Shown: positions 34,790-47,010, counted from the stretch's first letter. The stretch: 64,000 bases of DNA from Macrobrachium rosenbergii (GCF_040412425.1 NC_089781.1:50792727-50856726); one strand, 5' to 3'. The notes: generated from the sequence alone by a model not told the origin. Made by a program: numbers and translations.

Positions 34790-35152
34790 CTTGCACATGC
34801 CAAGTCTGGGGTTAGTGCTAGCATGGAATGAGGTAGGTGGCGCTGGTGTCGCCGTCCTGGCGGGTGTTGGGTGTGGGGGCTGTAACGGCTCACCGCTCTG
34901 TTCGGGGTTTTGATAAGGAGAGATCTTTCGAGTAAGGTTTCCGTGGTAGTGATCTTTCACTCACCCTTCATTATACCGACGTCTTCCTGGAGAAGACGAT
35001 CGACTGGGGGTAGTAAACCCAGCTTTCCTGAAAGCTCTTTTTCTCTGGTATATCTAGCATTGTTATACCTAGAAATTCGTGCTGTAATGGAATTTCACGG
35101 GTGACACGGGACCTTCCTCAGAAATAGATTTTCCTTTGTCAAAATCCCTTTT
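34790..35152. repeat. 3' inverted terminal repeat of DIRS element B
   Basis: Runs from GCACATGCCAAG through GTGTCGCCGTCC, GGCTGTAACGGC, TTCTCTGGTATATCTAGC and GAATTTCACGGGTGACACGG to the tip TTTGTCAAAATCCC. It is inverse complementary to 26950-27255. Confidence 0.82.
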
Positions 35153-37876
35153 TAAATACAATATCAGCCACATAGGTTTTATCATATATACTTGGGATCC
35201 TCCGGTTTCGACTTTTTAAGGCAGGTTGTTGATATGGAATTTGTTAAAGGATAATTGTGGAACTTTTGGGAAAAAATTTTTTGTTCAGTGACCTTAGGTT
35301 TTGTGACACCCAGAGCATTTTCGGCCAAAAATGGCCATTTTCAAAATTCATCTCTCCTTTGCTTTTTTGGTTTTAAGGGATGAGATTTGTAAACCAGGTA
35401 AGTATAAAACACATATGGACCTTTGATACAAAGCTGGGGATTTTGATTTTTCAATTATTTTTCGAGATATGAATTTTTTATTTTTTTAATGAAATTTTAT
35501 GGAAAAATTACAGAAAAAAAAATTGCCAAAAATCAGAAACTCAAAATATTAAAATCCCCAGCTTTTTTTTTAATCTACCATGTTTCCCTCATATTATATT
35601 TGAAATTTCATTTTTAGATTGGTCCAATACTAAGGAGGAGATACATTTTGAAGGTGAAAAACTTATGTTTTGAGAATTGGCCTTCAAAGTTTTAGTTACA
35701 TAAAAAAGTAAAAGGGACTTCAAAGACTTTTTTACAATTAATTCTATGGTTTTAATTTTTATTTTTGTATTAATTAATGCAAAATAATTATAAATAAGAA
35801 TATTAATTGATTATTTATGTGCCTAAGACACATTCTTATAAATTTTGGTTCCTGGTCCCCTGTCTGATCACATTGCAAGGTATTACTTAGGGTACAAAGA
35901 AAGTTAATACACTTTTTATTAGTGTCTTGAATCCATCTTTTGCCAAATGGAAAATGGGAATTACTTTTCATTCACAATTAGGGATTTGTTGTGATTCAAG
36001 TAATTCATCAAATCTTGCTTCACTTATTATGATCATTTTATTTTTCAGGATCGTCTATAATATCAGCCTGAGCTACTGCTTTCTTTTTCTAAAATATCTT
36101 TGCCCTTTGGTAGTGATGAACAAATAAAGAGGCGTTTCAGGGGTGGATGTGGTTGGTCTCTGGTCAGCAGAGATTGCTGCTTCCGCCGTTTGATGGGTAA
36201 CAGCTCTCTCTCTCTCCACGCTCCATTCCCCTCTAATGGCACTAATTTCTTGAACTCTTTCTTCTACTAAATACTGTACCTGGACTTTTCATGGCTTTTC
36301 TGTTTCTAGAAGCATACAAAGTGAACTCTTGACATTTTAGGCACGGTGAAAAACAAACACCACAAAAGAAAATACAGAGTTCAGTCAAGTTACCACTATG
36401 TATGAAAACGTGTCCTTCTAGCTTGAAGTTTATAGATAAACTCTGGTTGTACAGTCATCATGGTAGAGCGTGTTTTGTCATGGCTGAATAACTAAAAAGG
36501 TGGGAGGATATTATTGACATTATACATTTCATTTCAAAGGAAGTTTTCTATTATCTAAAAAACTATACCAGACTAAATCATTTAGAAAGCTGGTGTTTTA
36601 TGGGTATATAGTTATTGTTACATTTTAGGCCATAACTAGAGAAATCGGCAAATTTTAGCATAATATTTCGTGGACACATTTTTCTTGAACCCTACTGAGG
36701 CCATAGAATTTTTTCAGCAAATCGAATTTTTTTAAAGATTATTGGGTTTTTAAACCGATCCCCTTAATTGGAATTTGATTAATGAAAAGCCCCATTATAA
36801 AATAATTTTTATTTGCCTTATGAATGAAGGGATTGCATTAACTTTTTTACCACTTCTTCTTCAACTGGTAATGAATATTTTAATTGACAGAAATTTGAAA
36901 TTTGTTCTAAGTTTTTTTTGCATTTTGCTAAAGTGTTTTAAATTATTTTAAAAATATGCACAAAAAAAAGTTTCACTCAAAAATATATAATTATTGCATC
37001 TCATACACAAAATCAAGGTATATAGTTATACTACACTCAGTAAAAGTTTCATCAAATTTGGTTAAGTCTTCTTGGAGTTATAAGCTTAAAAAACTAAGTT
37101 TATATTGGGTAAATGGTTAAAAGAAATAAATTTATGGTTATTTTTTAATGCAACTAGTCCTCTGTTATGACAGTTAGAAGGTTGAGTCCCCAGTCAAAAC
37201 AATTTTGTCATATAAGAAATATACCTAAGAAATTTACAAAATAATCAAATGATCAGAAATGTGCTCTCTTTTGACAGTTTACCTAAAATTTGCATTCAAA
37301 TATATATACACACATATACATATAATATGTATGTACATATATATAATATATATATGACATATATTTCATAGATACATGCTCATCACCATATGTTCATCAT
37401 CCCTAATATATCTATATTAATCAGTTCCAGAACAGTGGCAGTTCAGCTAGAACAGCTTTTCTGTAAGTTTGGCTTTCAAAGGGAAGTCTCTTAAAATGCT
37501 TCTTTTCTAAAGTTTAAACACTAATATGAAACCTAATCATGCTCACAAAGTATTAAGCTTTTTTTTACATGAAATTGAAGTTACCATAATTTCATTTAAA
37601 AGTTAGTTAATCATTGTTATAAAAAAGAAGAAAATGGTTGATGTAAAAATACAGGAGAGTGTGAAGATTAGTATCCTATTTCTCTCCCCAATTCCTGTGC
37701 CAATCTATTTTTGAAGTCTTCTCAACCCCGTTTTCAAAAACTTATTCTATTCTGCCTCTTTCTCTTTGTTACAGGAAATGATCTGTGTCTCTATAGCTTT
37801 ACATACAGAGAAACAGTAATACATAGGCTGCTCTGCTCAAAATACAGAGCCTCTTTATTCTGATTGAAGAGATCTC

Positions 37877-37911
<35 letters not shown>

Positions 37912-38890
37912 CAAGAAGAGAAATGTATCACATATAAAAATTTTGTAATTACAGTTATATTATTATTATCATTATTATTTATCTTATACAGTGTCTTTTC
38001 TATTTTCCTTATGATTTGCTTTTTGGGCTCAGCAATGTTAGTTCAGCAAGTGGCCGATATTCATATTGGAAAAAGGATAGCGTGTGGAATGCGGGAAGTC
38101 TTTTATTGAAATATCCAATCTATTTCAGGTAACTGTCGACATGTTCCCCGACCAGCTCGTTGGTCATCCTGAAAAAGTTGTTGAAGAAGATCTGAAACAA
38201 GGTGCTCGGTGGTATTATTTATCAGGGGTCTTGATCGGTGCTGAATTATGATTGGCTACCTCTGACGTCATCTCGGGCAGAGCCTTCTCTCCCATGTTGA
38301 TGTTGGGGCTTGTCTTTGCGGCGAGCGGCATTGCAGTGCTGGGGATGAATGGGAGAATTTTTGATTCTCAGTTGCTGAATTTTGATTTCTCGTTCACTAC
38401 GGGGGGTTGCTTATTTGCAGGTCTCCTGGCGGCCGTGGGGAGGAGAAAGGTTTCCTGCGTAACGTTGAGGGTTGGTTTCTCATTTCCAATGTGCAATACA
38501 AGCCAAGAGGCGAGGCAGTGGTGGTCGGTGGTTCGGTCAATTATTTCCATGTTCATGATTATGTCTTTTCTTGTTATTCTCTGGTTATGGGCGGTCCTGT
38601 ATAAGATAAATCCGCATAATACAGCCATCCTTTTTAATAAGACCTGTTTAAAAGAGGGTCTACTCCCTTCATATACCATTATTACTATCATTATTATTCA
38701 ATCTTATTAATATTTGAAAACTACCACTTGTCATTAGGTAAAAAAATTTATTTATCATACAAAACAAATAAACATACATGTACCACAAAAATTCTCTCAT
38801 CTCAGTAAGAGCGAGAGAAATTACTACTTTTCTTATTTAATGTTATTCAGTTTACACCTTAAAGCTTAAAAACTTACAAATTAAAAAAAA
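35153..38890. other. Mostly unassigned AT-rich stretch
   Basis: The first ~85 bp may be the LINE ORF1 portion displaced by DIRS element B (minus words KSKPEDPKYI and TYVADIVF across frames). A hairpin lies at 35433-35570: AGCTGGGGATTTTGATTTTT against its inverse TTAAAATCCCCAGCT. The rest to about 37870 is AT-rich with no coding signal. 38000-38700 is less AT-rich, with open frames on both strands that I do not recognise. A hydrophobic 152-residue frame at 38252-38710 has no family signature. Confidence 0.4.
37878..37909. repeat. (GA)n microsatellite
   Basis: About 16 GA dinucleotides. Confidence 0.95.
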
Positions 38891-38892
38891 AA

Positions 38893-39622
<730 letters not shown>

Positions 39623-39639
39623 GAAAGTAATTTACAAGT

Positions 39640-39754
39640 TTTCATGCTTTTATATGTAAAATCTGTATGAAAAATGCATTTCATGCTTTTATGTGTAAAA
39701 TCTGTATGAAAAATGCATTTCATGTTTTAATGTGCAAAATCTGTATGAAAACTA
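39640..39754. repeat. ~44-bp tandem repeat, left of DIRS element C
   Basis: The unit TTTCATGCTTTTATGTGTAA then AATCTGTATGAAAAATGCA is repeated about 2.5 times. It continues at 46366-46450 beyond DIRS element C, so C inserted inside this array. Confidence 0.85.
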
Positions 39755-39930
39755 CATTTTGTTCATGACACTTACCTGACAGATATATATATAGCTGTAT
39801 TCTCCGAAATGGACCGACAGAAATTCAAAACTTACGGCACACGCAGATGGGCCAGGTGGTTAGTACCCATTCCGCCGCTGGGAGGCGGGCATCAGGAACC
39901 ATTCCCATTTTCTATTCAGATTTTCTCTGT
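39755..39930. repeat. 5' inverted terminal repeat of DIRS element C
   Basis: CATTTTGTTCATGACACTTA at the tip, then CTGACAGATATATATATAGC, and the GCCGCTGGGAGGCGGG hairpin. It is inverse complementary to 46180-46368, and its tip is repeated in inverse form in the internal region at 46045. Confidence 0.85.
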
Positions 39931-40092
39931 GGTATTGTCAACACCTGTTGTCAATACCTCCGGGGACGGGATTTCGTAAACTTTTCCACTAAGTATTCTG
40001 ATTGTCTTTTGGTTTTTGACTTTGGCTTTGTGGATAGGCATACGCTTCTTTTGGACTGTTTTGATTTTGGTTTTGGCTTTTCCTTGAACAAG

Positions 40093-40356
40093 ATGTCTGG
40101 ATCTAGTTCTGCTAGTTTCAGGGTGTGTGTTGTGAAGGAGTGTAAGGTGAGGTTACTGCTAAAGCCGGTAGACCCTCACACAGTATGCATGAGATGTAGA
40201 GGGCATGTCTGTATGTTGGATGATCGCTGCAAGGAGTGTGAATCGTTGCCTGATTCTGATTGGAAGGCTTACGATTCTTACGTGACAAAGCTAGGCGTGA
40301 TCGATAAGGAGGTCTTCCTCCAGGAGTGTGTCGGTAGGTGGGAGTCAGGGTATTAA
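40093..40356 (+). CDS. Gag-like ORF start with Cys-rich knuckle, DIRS element C
   Basis: The ATG at 40093 (MSGSSSASFRVCVVKECKVR) matches the start in element A. The Cys cluster is C-x2-C-x4-C-x5-C-x2-C (TVCMRCRGHVCMLDDRCKEC), followed by SDWKAYDSYVTKL. The open frame extends upstream to 39847 through the terminal repeat, but conservation with A fixes the start at 40093. After residue ~75 the frame shifts (VIDKEVFLQECVG encodes the same bases as the Arg/Ser-rich stretch of A in another frame), so the ORF is truncated at 40356. Confidence 0.72.
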   Translation: MSGSSSASFRVCVVKECKVRLLLKPVDPHTVCMRCRGHVCMLDDRCKECESLPDSDWKAYDSYVTKLGVIDKEVFLQECVGRWESGY

Positions 40357-40399
40357 TTTATCTCCTGTTAACCCTACTAATGCTTCTCCTTTCCCTGTA

Positions 40400-42760
40400 T
40401 GGTTTTGCCTTCTAACCCTGTGATTGCGTCTGCGGAAGGTAATGCCCTAGCATTCCCAGAAATTTTTAACTCCATTGGAACTTTGGAGTCTAAGGTGTTG
40501 GCGATCGAAAGTGCAGTGAAGTGTAGTGATCCCCCAGTGTTGTGGAGGGCATCAGATCGGCCCTATAATGCCTCTAGGCCTAGACCTCTGCCGAACTCCC
40601 AGGACTTAGGGAATGGGCATGTCGAACCTTGCAAGAGGGTTACGGGGACCCCCACCCGATCTGGCGCCCGCCGGCAGGCCTTGTTGGCGTCTCCCAGGCT
40701 GCCAGGATCGTGCTCGCGCACGGATCCCAGGTATTGCATTCCCGTCCTCGGCGTCCCTCCACTTAAGGGGTCACGTTCTCGGTTGGACTCGTCCTTTCAA
40801 GAGGAGGCGTTGAAAGGGACCTTCTTCTCCTCTTTCTCGTGCTTTGGAATCTTCTCCCGACTGGCTGACAGTTTGCCACCGCCAGAAGAGGACCAGGATT
40901 TCTTCGGAGGAGGAAGTTGCTGAACGTCCCAGCCTGGCACCAAGAAGAGAGCCCCTGTCGCTCTTGGTAGAAGACTAAAAGGAGGACGTCTCCTTCCCCC
41001 TCTTCTTCTCATAAGAGCAGCCCTTCTCCTGAGAGGGCTTCCTCTCCTTCGAAGCGTCTTATCCAAGATATGCAGCGGCAGTTAGCTCTCTTCTCGCTGC
41101 TAAGGAGAAGGAGAAATAGGAGTGGCTCTTGGACAAGGGATTTGTAGCTGCCAGTTAAAAAGATCTAAGAGGTCTCCCTCTCCTTCTCACCTGTTCGTCT
41201 CTCTCCCCTGCGGTTTCGTGAAGTCGCCCTCATCGTTCTGCGGATCATCAGCTCTCCTTGCCCGTGGTGACTCGCTGGTTGATCAGGGCGCTCCTCTGCA
41301 GCTAGGCTTGCCGCTAGTAGAGTTCGCGCCAAGATGCTCTTCTTGCCTCTCCCTCCTCCTGCTTCGCTCGTTTTGGCGTTCGGCAGGGCGCTCCCAGGCG
41401 CGCTTCGTTATTCCCGATCCCTGCATGGCGCTCTTCAGGACTCGTGTCAAGAAGCTCGGTGGCTCTCAGGACTCTCGTCAGGGCGCCGGCGGCTTGGTTG
41501 AGACAGGGCGCTCTTCAGGGCCTTCGGCTGCTTATGAAGCAGGGCGCTCGTCAGGGCGCTCATCAGGGCGCTCCTCAGGGACTCAAGCTGCGTCAGGGCG
41601 CTCGGCAAATACGCGGCTCCTGTAATAAGTGAAGTTGTTGAATTTTCTGCTGCTTCTTCCACGAGAAGAGGTCTCTGGGCAGGTGGACCCAAAGGTCTTT
41701 GTCTCTCTCTAGCCCGGAAGTCTCTCCTGTCGCTCCTGTCGAAAGAGGCTGATTTGTCTCTCAGAGTCGGACTCTGCAGAACAAGAGCCCCCTCTTTCGT
41801 CTTTCTCCGGCTACCGGTTTTGGCTAGTATGCTTAAGGAGCTTTTTCTGATAAATTTCAGCCTTCTGCTCCTCTTTCCCCTCCTTCGCAGTTAGCTTCTT
41901 GAAGGTGAGGAAAAAACTTCCTACAAATGAAGACTTCTCTGGCTACTAGAAAAGCTCTCTCAAGAGAGTCAATGCGTGGATGGAAGATAGGAAGTCTCAA
42001 GGGAAATCTTCCTTCTGCTTTCCCCGTCTAGATTGTTGGGAAAGCTGGAATGTGGTATGAGACAGGGGAGGAAATTGGCTCTAGAGTTCCTTCTTCCTCT
42101 CAAAGGTGATTTTGCGAGCCTCGTTGATGCATCAGGAGGTCTCTTCTTTCTTCAGAATCTGAAGGTGTCTTGGACTCTTTCTGAGACCGACCACCATCCA
42201 AAGGCCTTTTCAAGTCTGGAGGTTTTTAACTTTCTGGACTGGTGCTTGGGGGCCTTGGACAAAGGACTCGTAGTCCAAGATTCTATTTCTCTGGGAGCTG
42301 TCAGTGTGATGGTGCATGGACAAGGCCGTCAGGGATGGTGCTGATGAACTGGCTTCACATTTTGGTACAACCCTCCTAAAGAAGAGGGCTTTGTACTGCA
42401 ATTTCGCTGCCAAGTCAGTTTCTCCTGTTCAGAGGGCTGAGTTACTTTTGCCCCTCTTTCTAGCCATCTCTTCCCCAAGCTTGTCAAGGATCTCAGCCTC
42501 CAGCCTTAAGGAGAAGGCTACTCAGGATCTCCTTGCTCCAGTCTTCCAGGCGTCCTGAGTGTCCCTTCTACGTCTTCTTGCAAGGACTTCCCCGAAGAGA
42601 CAGAAGCCCTTTGAGTGGGAGATCTTCCTCCTCTAGACCCTTTTCGCGAGGAAGAGGGTCTCTCAGAGGCCAGCCCCTTCTTCCCAAAGGGGCAAGAAGT
42701 GACTTTCCTCACCTCCAGACACCAGTAGGAGCCAGGCTTCTCCTGTTTTGGAAGCCTGGA
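40400..42760 (+). pseudogene. Decayed gag body of DIRS element C
   Basis: Several frames carry gag pieces. 40399-40923 includes FNSIGTLESKVLAIESAVK, a short coiled-coil-like helix, then Arg/Pro-rich sequence. 41440-41610 is a run of GGGCGCTC words coding Ser/Gly/Arg repeats. 42230-42360 has FLDWCLGALDKGL and then MDKAVRDGADELASHF, the block best conserved with element A. A KALYCNF...AELLLPLF segment follows. Confidence 0.62.
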
Positions 42761-42789
42761 AAGTAAGAGGGGGCAGATTCTGGTCCCTC

Positions 42790-43560
42790 AATGTAATCAA
42801 AAAGGTTACAGGATCCCGTTCTCGAAAACCCCCTGTCCTCTACTCCCAGAGATCTATGAGCCTTCTTACCGTCCGGGAGAAGCAGCAGATCCTTTAGATC
42901 TGCTGGAAGAAATGATCCAGAAGAGGGCCATAGAAGCGAGTCCTGGATCTGGAGTCTCCAGGTTTTTACAATCGTCTCTTCCTGGTTCCAAAACAGTCAG
43001 GGGGGTGGAGACCAGTCCTGGACGTCAGCAGACTGAACAACTTTGTCGTCAAAGAGAAGTTCAAAATGGAGACGGATCGGTTATCAATGCACTGCGACCA
43101 GGCGATTGGATGGTCTCTCGACCTACAAGGAATCAGCGTATTTTCATGTCCCCATTCATCCTCAGTCGAGAAAGTTTTTTTGAGGTTTGTCCTGGGAAAG
43201 TGTACCAGTTCAGAGCTCTCTGTTTGGACTGAGTACAGCTCCTATGGTATTCACATCCTGATGAGAGCGTTGCCCGGTGGCTTCATCTTGCCGGCATAAG
43301 GATCTTCGCTCTATCTGGCGACTGGCTCATCCGAGCCACATCGGAACAAAAAGGTGTCTGGAGGACTTGCATTCAACTTTGAACTTGACAAAGTCCCTGG
43401 GACTTCTTGTGAATTTAGAGAAGGCATCTGATTCCCTCTCAGTCCATTCTTTATCTGGGGATTCGGATGGATTCAGCGGGTTTTCGAGCCTTTCCATCCC
43501 AGGGCGTCAGCAGCACTGCTTAGAAGTAAAAGTTTGGCCTTCCTGGGAAAGAAACATGCT
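42790..43560 (+). pseudogene. Reverse transcriptase of DIRS element C (active-site deletion)
   Basis: Fingers and palm are spread over three frames: MIQKRAIEASPGSGVSRFLQ (42912), then KFKMETDRLSM / GDWMVSRPT across frames, and PGKVYQFRALCLD (43190-43232). The catalytic box should read YLDD-W as in A, but here it reads TATCTGGCGACTGG (about 43308-43322). One base is missing between the Leu and Asp codons, so the YLDD motif cannot be read. Downstream NLEKASDSL and SGFSSLSIPG match A in shifted frames. This RT is dead. Confidence 0.85.
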
Positions 43561-43562
43561 CG

Positions 43563-44120
43563 GTGAGGGAATGGATGAGTCTGCTGGGGACCATTTCATC
43601 ACTGGAGAAGTTTGTTTTCCTGGGGAGGTTGCATCTCAGACCCCTACAGTTCTTTCTTGCGGACAACTGGAAGAACAAGGAGGACTTAGAAGGAGTCTCT
43701 CAGGATCTCTCTCTCTGTCAAGGACCATCTTCGGTGGTGGCTCGATCCTTTAAAGTTGGCAGAAGGGGTCTCTCTCTATCTTCAGAGCCCCGACCTAGTG
43801 TTGTTTTCCGGCAGCGTCCATGTCGGGATGGGAGCAACACTAGGGGGAAAGAAGTGTCAGGCACCTGGAAAGGGGAACAGGTGTCCTGGCACATAAATCT
43901 AAAAGAACAAAGCGATTTTCTTGGCTCTTCAGTTCTTCAAATCAAGATTGCAGGGCGGGTAATTCAAGTCAACTCCGACAACACCACGGCCCTGGCGTAC
44001 CTCAAGAAACAGGGAGGTACTCATTCTCGGTCCCTGTTCTTGATCGCCAAGGAGATCCTGCTATGGGCACATTCTCACCAGGGTGACGATTCTCACTCGT
44101 TTTGTAGCAGGGTCGAATGA
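43563..44120 (+). pseudogene. RNase H region of DIRS element C
   Basis: A 185-residue frame. MREWMSLLGTISSLEKFVFL and LHLRPLQFFLADNWK match A residue by residue. GEQVSWHINLKEQSDFLGSS (catalytic Glu region) and VNSDNTTALAYLKKQGG (Asp block) follow. The first Asp block (LVLFSGSVHVGMG-type, about 43795-43830) lies in another frame and has lost the Asp. It ends with KEILLWAHSHQG. Confidence 0.82.
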
Positions 44121-44500
44121 ATGTCTTGCGCCAACCTTCTCAGTCGACAACATCAGCTTCTGCCAACAGAATGGACTCTGAGCATCAAGAGGTGTCAGGA
44201 TCTTTGGAAGCTTTGGGGACGTCCTGGTGGGCGTTTTCTCGACTTCAAGGACCACAAAGGCTGCCCCTTTACTGCTCTCAGTTCTCGACCGGGAGCCCTA
44301 GCAATAGATGCCTTTCTCTGGGACTGGAAGGGTCTAGATCTATCGCCTTTCCCCATTCAAGATTCTGGGGAAGTCGTCAGAAATTTTTTGTAGCCTCAGA
44401 AGGGACGAGAATGACTTTAATCGCTCCTTTTGGCCTTCAGCAGAATGGTTCCCAGAGGTCATGTCTCTCGTGGTGGACTTTCCAAGAACGCTTCCTTTGA
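44117..44500 (+). pseudogene. DLFA region of DIRS element C
   Basis: Words equivalent to A's DLLSRQHQLLPTEW (44130-44170) and to the LPLYCSQFSTGSP and IDAFLWDWKGLDLSPFP blocks occur across two frames up to about 44360. TLIAPFGLQQNGSQ-type sequence (44410) corresponds to the 'LIAPYWPYKEWFPE' block of A. Confidence 0.6.
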
Positions 44501-44639
44501 GAACAGATCTTCTCAAACAACCCCACTTCGGAGAGGTACCACAAAAATCTTCCCGCTCTGAGTCTAACTGCATACAGACTATCGAGAAGTTGCTCAGAGC
44601 GAGAGGTTTTTCTAGACCAGTGGCTAAAGGCGATCGCTA

Positions 44640-45545
44640 ACGCCAGGAGAGCCTCTTCCAGCGCAGTGTACCAGTCCAAGTGGATCATTTTCAGGAAGTG
44701 GTGTAAACTTAAGGAATTTCCTCCACCACGACCTCTCTTTCCCAGATAGCGGACTTCCTTTTTTATCTGAGAAAGGATTTGAACCTGGCAGTCCCTACCA
44801 TCAAAGGCTATAGGAGTATGCTGTCAACGGTCTTCAGGCATAGAGGCCTGAACTTATCGGACAATAAAGACCTTCATGATCTTCTTAGGTCTTTTGAGCG
44901 TCTAAGGTAGCCTCCTAAGTTACCTTCGTGGAATTTAGATGTAGTTCTAAAATTCCTGATGTCAAGAGGTTTGAACCTTTAAATTCTGCTTCCTTCAAAG
45001 ATGTAACCAAGAAAGCTATTTTCCTAACTGCTCTGGCGGCATGAGAGAGAGTTAGTGAACTTCAAGCGTTCAGCAAGATTATAGGTTTCAGAGGCCCTGA
45101 TGCTGTCTGTTCTCTGAGCCTATTTTTCTTGCTAAGAATGAGAACCCGTCTTCCCCTTGGCCCAGGTCCTTGAAATTAAGGGCTTGTGAACATCACTGGA
45201 CAAGAACCTGAGAGAACCCTGTGTCCTGTCAGGGCTCTAAAATTTTATTTGCAGAGGACCCAGGATTGTAGAGGTCCTTCTAGCAATCTTTGGTGCTCCG
45301 TTAAGAGGCCTGATATACCTCTCTCGAAAAAATGCCTGGCGTTCTTTCTCTGAAGCACCATCATAGACGCCCATTCCAGTGTGCTAGACGAAGATTTGAG
45401 AACTTTGAAGGTTAAGGCTCACGAAGTGAGAGCCATTGCTACCTCAGTGGCCTTCCAGAAAAACCAGTCTCTCAATGACATTCTGGGTGCCACTTTTGGT
45501 GAAGCAATTCGGTCTTTGCTTCTCATTATCTCACAGAAGTGAAGA
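44640..45545 (+). pseudogene. Tyrosine recombinase of DIRS element C (decayed)
   Basis: The helical N-terminal part is at about 44750-44890 (FLFYLRKDLNLAVPTIKGYR, then LSTVFRHRGLNL). An LTALAA*ERVSELQA stretch at about 45030-45065 corresponds to the first Arg block. The HxxR box KAHEVRAIATSVAFQKN is at 45415-45465, and an FASHYLTEV-type nucleophile block is at 45515-45545. Stops and frameshifts lie between the blocks. Confidence 0.78.
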
Positions 45546-46024
45546 GCGTCCTATGAGAATTGCTGTGCGCACCTCCATACGTTTCCATAAATACGATCTT
45601 GGGAACAGAAAGCAACTCTCATCCTCTCCTTTAGTTTTGTTTTGGTGTGTTTTTAAATATTTTATGTGTTGTTTTTTTATGGTCGTTGGGTCTCCACCAG
45701 TGGTGGTCGCCCCAGTCCTTAGTTTATGTTAATCTTTTTTTGGCGTAACTAGGCTTGGTCAGGTGGTTGTTAGTTTGTCGCACCCTCAAAGTAAGGTCAT
45801 ATGGTCTAGTCACATTGTGGTCTCGCCCCGTTGACAGATCATCTAGATTCCACCAGCTTTATAGGTCTCTACCTCGCTGGAGTTTTCTAGTAAAGCAGAA
45901 GCAGGCTTGGGTGACAGTAATCACGAAGTCAGCAATGCTAACAGGTAAGGGAACCAAGGCGTCAATCGCCTACATAGTTTTGTTTCCTAAATCCTATTCT
46001 GTCTCTTCCCACCTCCAATGGTGG

Positions 46025-46110
46025 GATTCAGCTATATATATATCTGTCAGGTAAGTGTCATGAACAAAATGATATTTTTATGATAAAATAAAGTTTGTTC
46101 ATACTTACCT
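46025..46110. repeat. Internal complementary region of DIRS element C
   Basis: CTGTCAGGTAAGTGTCATGA, then ACAAAATG, is the inverse complement of the 5' tip. It is joined to ATATTTTTATGATAAAATAA, then AGTTTGTTCATAC, the inverse complement of the 3' tip (46331-46368). Confidence 0.82.
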
Positions 46111-46179
46111 GGCAGATATATATAATCATGGAAAAGTACCCGCCCTCCTCCCCTCAGGAGACAGTAGTTCTAGTTTCTA

Positions 46180-46368
46180 GAAAATCTGAATAGAAAATGG
46201 GAATGGTTCCTGATGCCGCCTCCCAGCGGCGGGAATGGGCACTAACCACCTGGCCCATCTGCGTGTGCCGTAAGTTTTGAATTTCTGTCGGTCCCTTTCG
46301 GAGAATACAGCTATATATATATCTGCCAGGTAAGTATGAACAAACTTTATTTTATCATAAAAATATCA
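46180..46368. repeat. 3' inverted terminal repeat of DIRS element C
   Basis: GAAAATCTGAATAGAAAATG, the CCGCCTCCCAGCGGCGGG hairpin, ACAGCTATATATATATCTGC and the tip TTTATTTTATCATAAAAATA. Inverse complementary to 39755-39930. Confidence 0.85.
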
Positions 46369-47010
46369 TTTCATGCTTTTATGTGTAAAATCTCTATGAA
46401 AAATGCATTTCATGCTTTCATGTGTAACATCTGTATCGAAAATGTATTATTTTTATTTTTGTACATGCATAAATATGATGCAAAGGTAATTTCAGCACAT
46501 TCACTTAGTGTACTTTTACAAGATGTGATACCCATTTGCAAAGTTACTGCACTTTTCAAAGATGATACCCCTGCAGAAAATGCTTGTTTAATGTTTGAAG
46601 TACATTTATAAGTTTTCATGCTTTTAACTGTAAAATCGATATGGAAAATTTATATTTATATTTTTGTACATAAATATCATACAAGTATTATGTCCATTTG
46701 CAAAGTCTTTGTCACAAGGACTTGACATGACCTTGAGATGAGGTTGTTCAGTCGCGCTCATTTGATGAAATTAATTCGTTAATGTAATATCAGAGATGTA
46801 TGTATAAGTGTCATTCTTTGAAAATTACTCTGTTCACATCGCAGAAAATTGCTGATGCAATCTGTATGTGCATGTAATTACAGCACGTTCAGTTGGTGTA
46901 CTTTTACAAGATGTGATATCCTTAGTTACTGCATTTTTCAAAGATGATAGCCCTGTATAAAGTGTGTTTAATTTTTAAGTTTTCATGTTTTTAGGTGTAA
47001 AATCAGAATG
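46369..47010. repeat. ~390-bp tandem repeat, right of DIRS element C
   Basis: The 44-bp units continue to about 46450. Then a longer block appears twice: TTTCAGCACATTCACTTAGT with TGTACTTTTACAAGATGTGA near 46490-46525, and TTACAGCACGTTCAGTTGGT with the same TGTACTTTTACAAGATGTGA near 46879-46918. Both are followed by TTTTTCAAAGATGATA / CCCTG and GTTTTCATG...GTAAAATC. The sequence is related to the arms at 38893 and 39622. Confidence 0.75.

Larger units (their letters stand above)
26950..35152 (+). mobile_element. DIRS-like retrotransposon B (family F2), plus strand
   Basis: About 8.2 kb. The left inverted terminal repeat (26950-27255) and the right one (about 34790-35152) share GTGAAATTCC, GAATTTCTAGG, GATATACCAGAGAAAA, CTTTCAGGAAAGCTGGG, ACGGCGACACCA and CCTCATTCCAT in inverse orientation. 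The junction-like internal region is at 34665-34760. In between are gag exons, RT, RNase H and YR on the plus strand. It sits in the ORF1 of a minus-strand LINE. The two terminal repeats differ a good deal, so this copy is older than element D. Confidence 0.9.
39755..46368 (+). mobile_element. DIRS-like retrotransposon C (family F1), plus strand
   Basis: About 6.6 kb. Inverted terminal repeats (39755-39930 and about 46180-46368) share ACCTGNCAGATATATATATA, GAATACAGCT, GGCACACGCAGATGGGCCAG, GGGAGGCGG and CATTTTCTATTCAGATTTTC words in inverse orientation. The internal complementary region is at 46025-46110. It encodes gag, RT, RNase H and YR on the plus strand and is the same family as A in the opposite orientation. 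The flanks rejoin into the 44-bp tandem repeat with only about three shared bases (CAT), so there is no target duplication. The pieces are multiply frameshifted. Confidence 0.92.

Noticed and set aside
38252..38710. 152-residue hydrophobic frame as a possible membrane protein gene
   Set aside because: There is no recognisable family, the flanks are AT-rich repeat DNA, the opposite strand is also open, and the tail runs into ATT-type low complexity. Support is too weak for a gene call.
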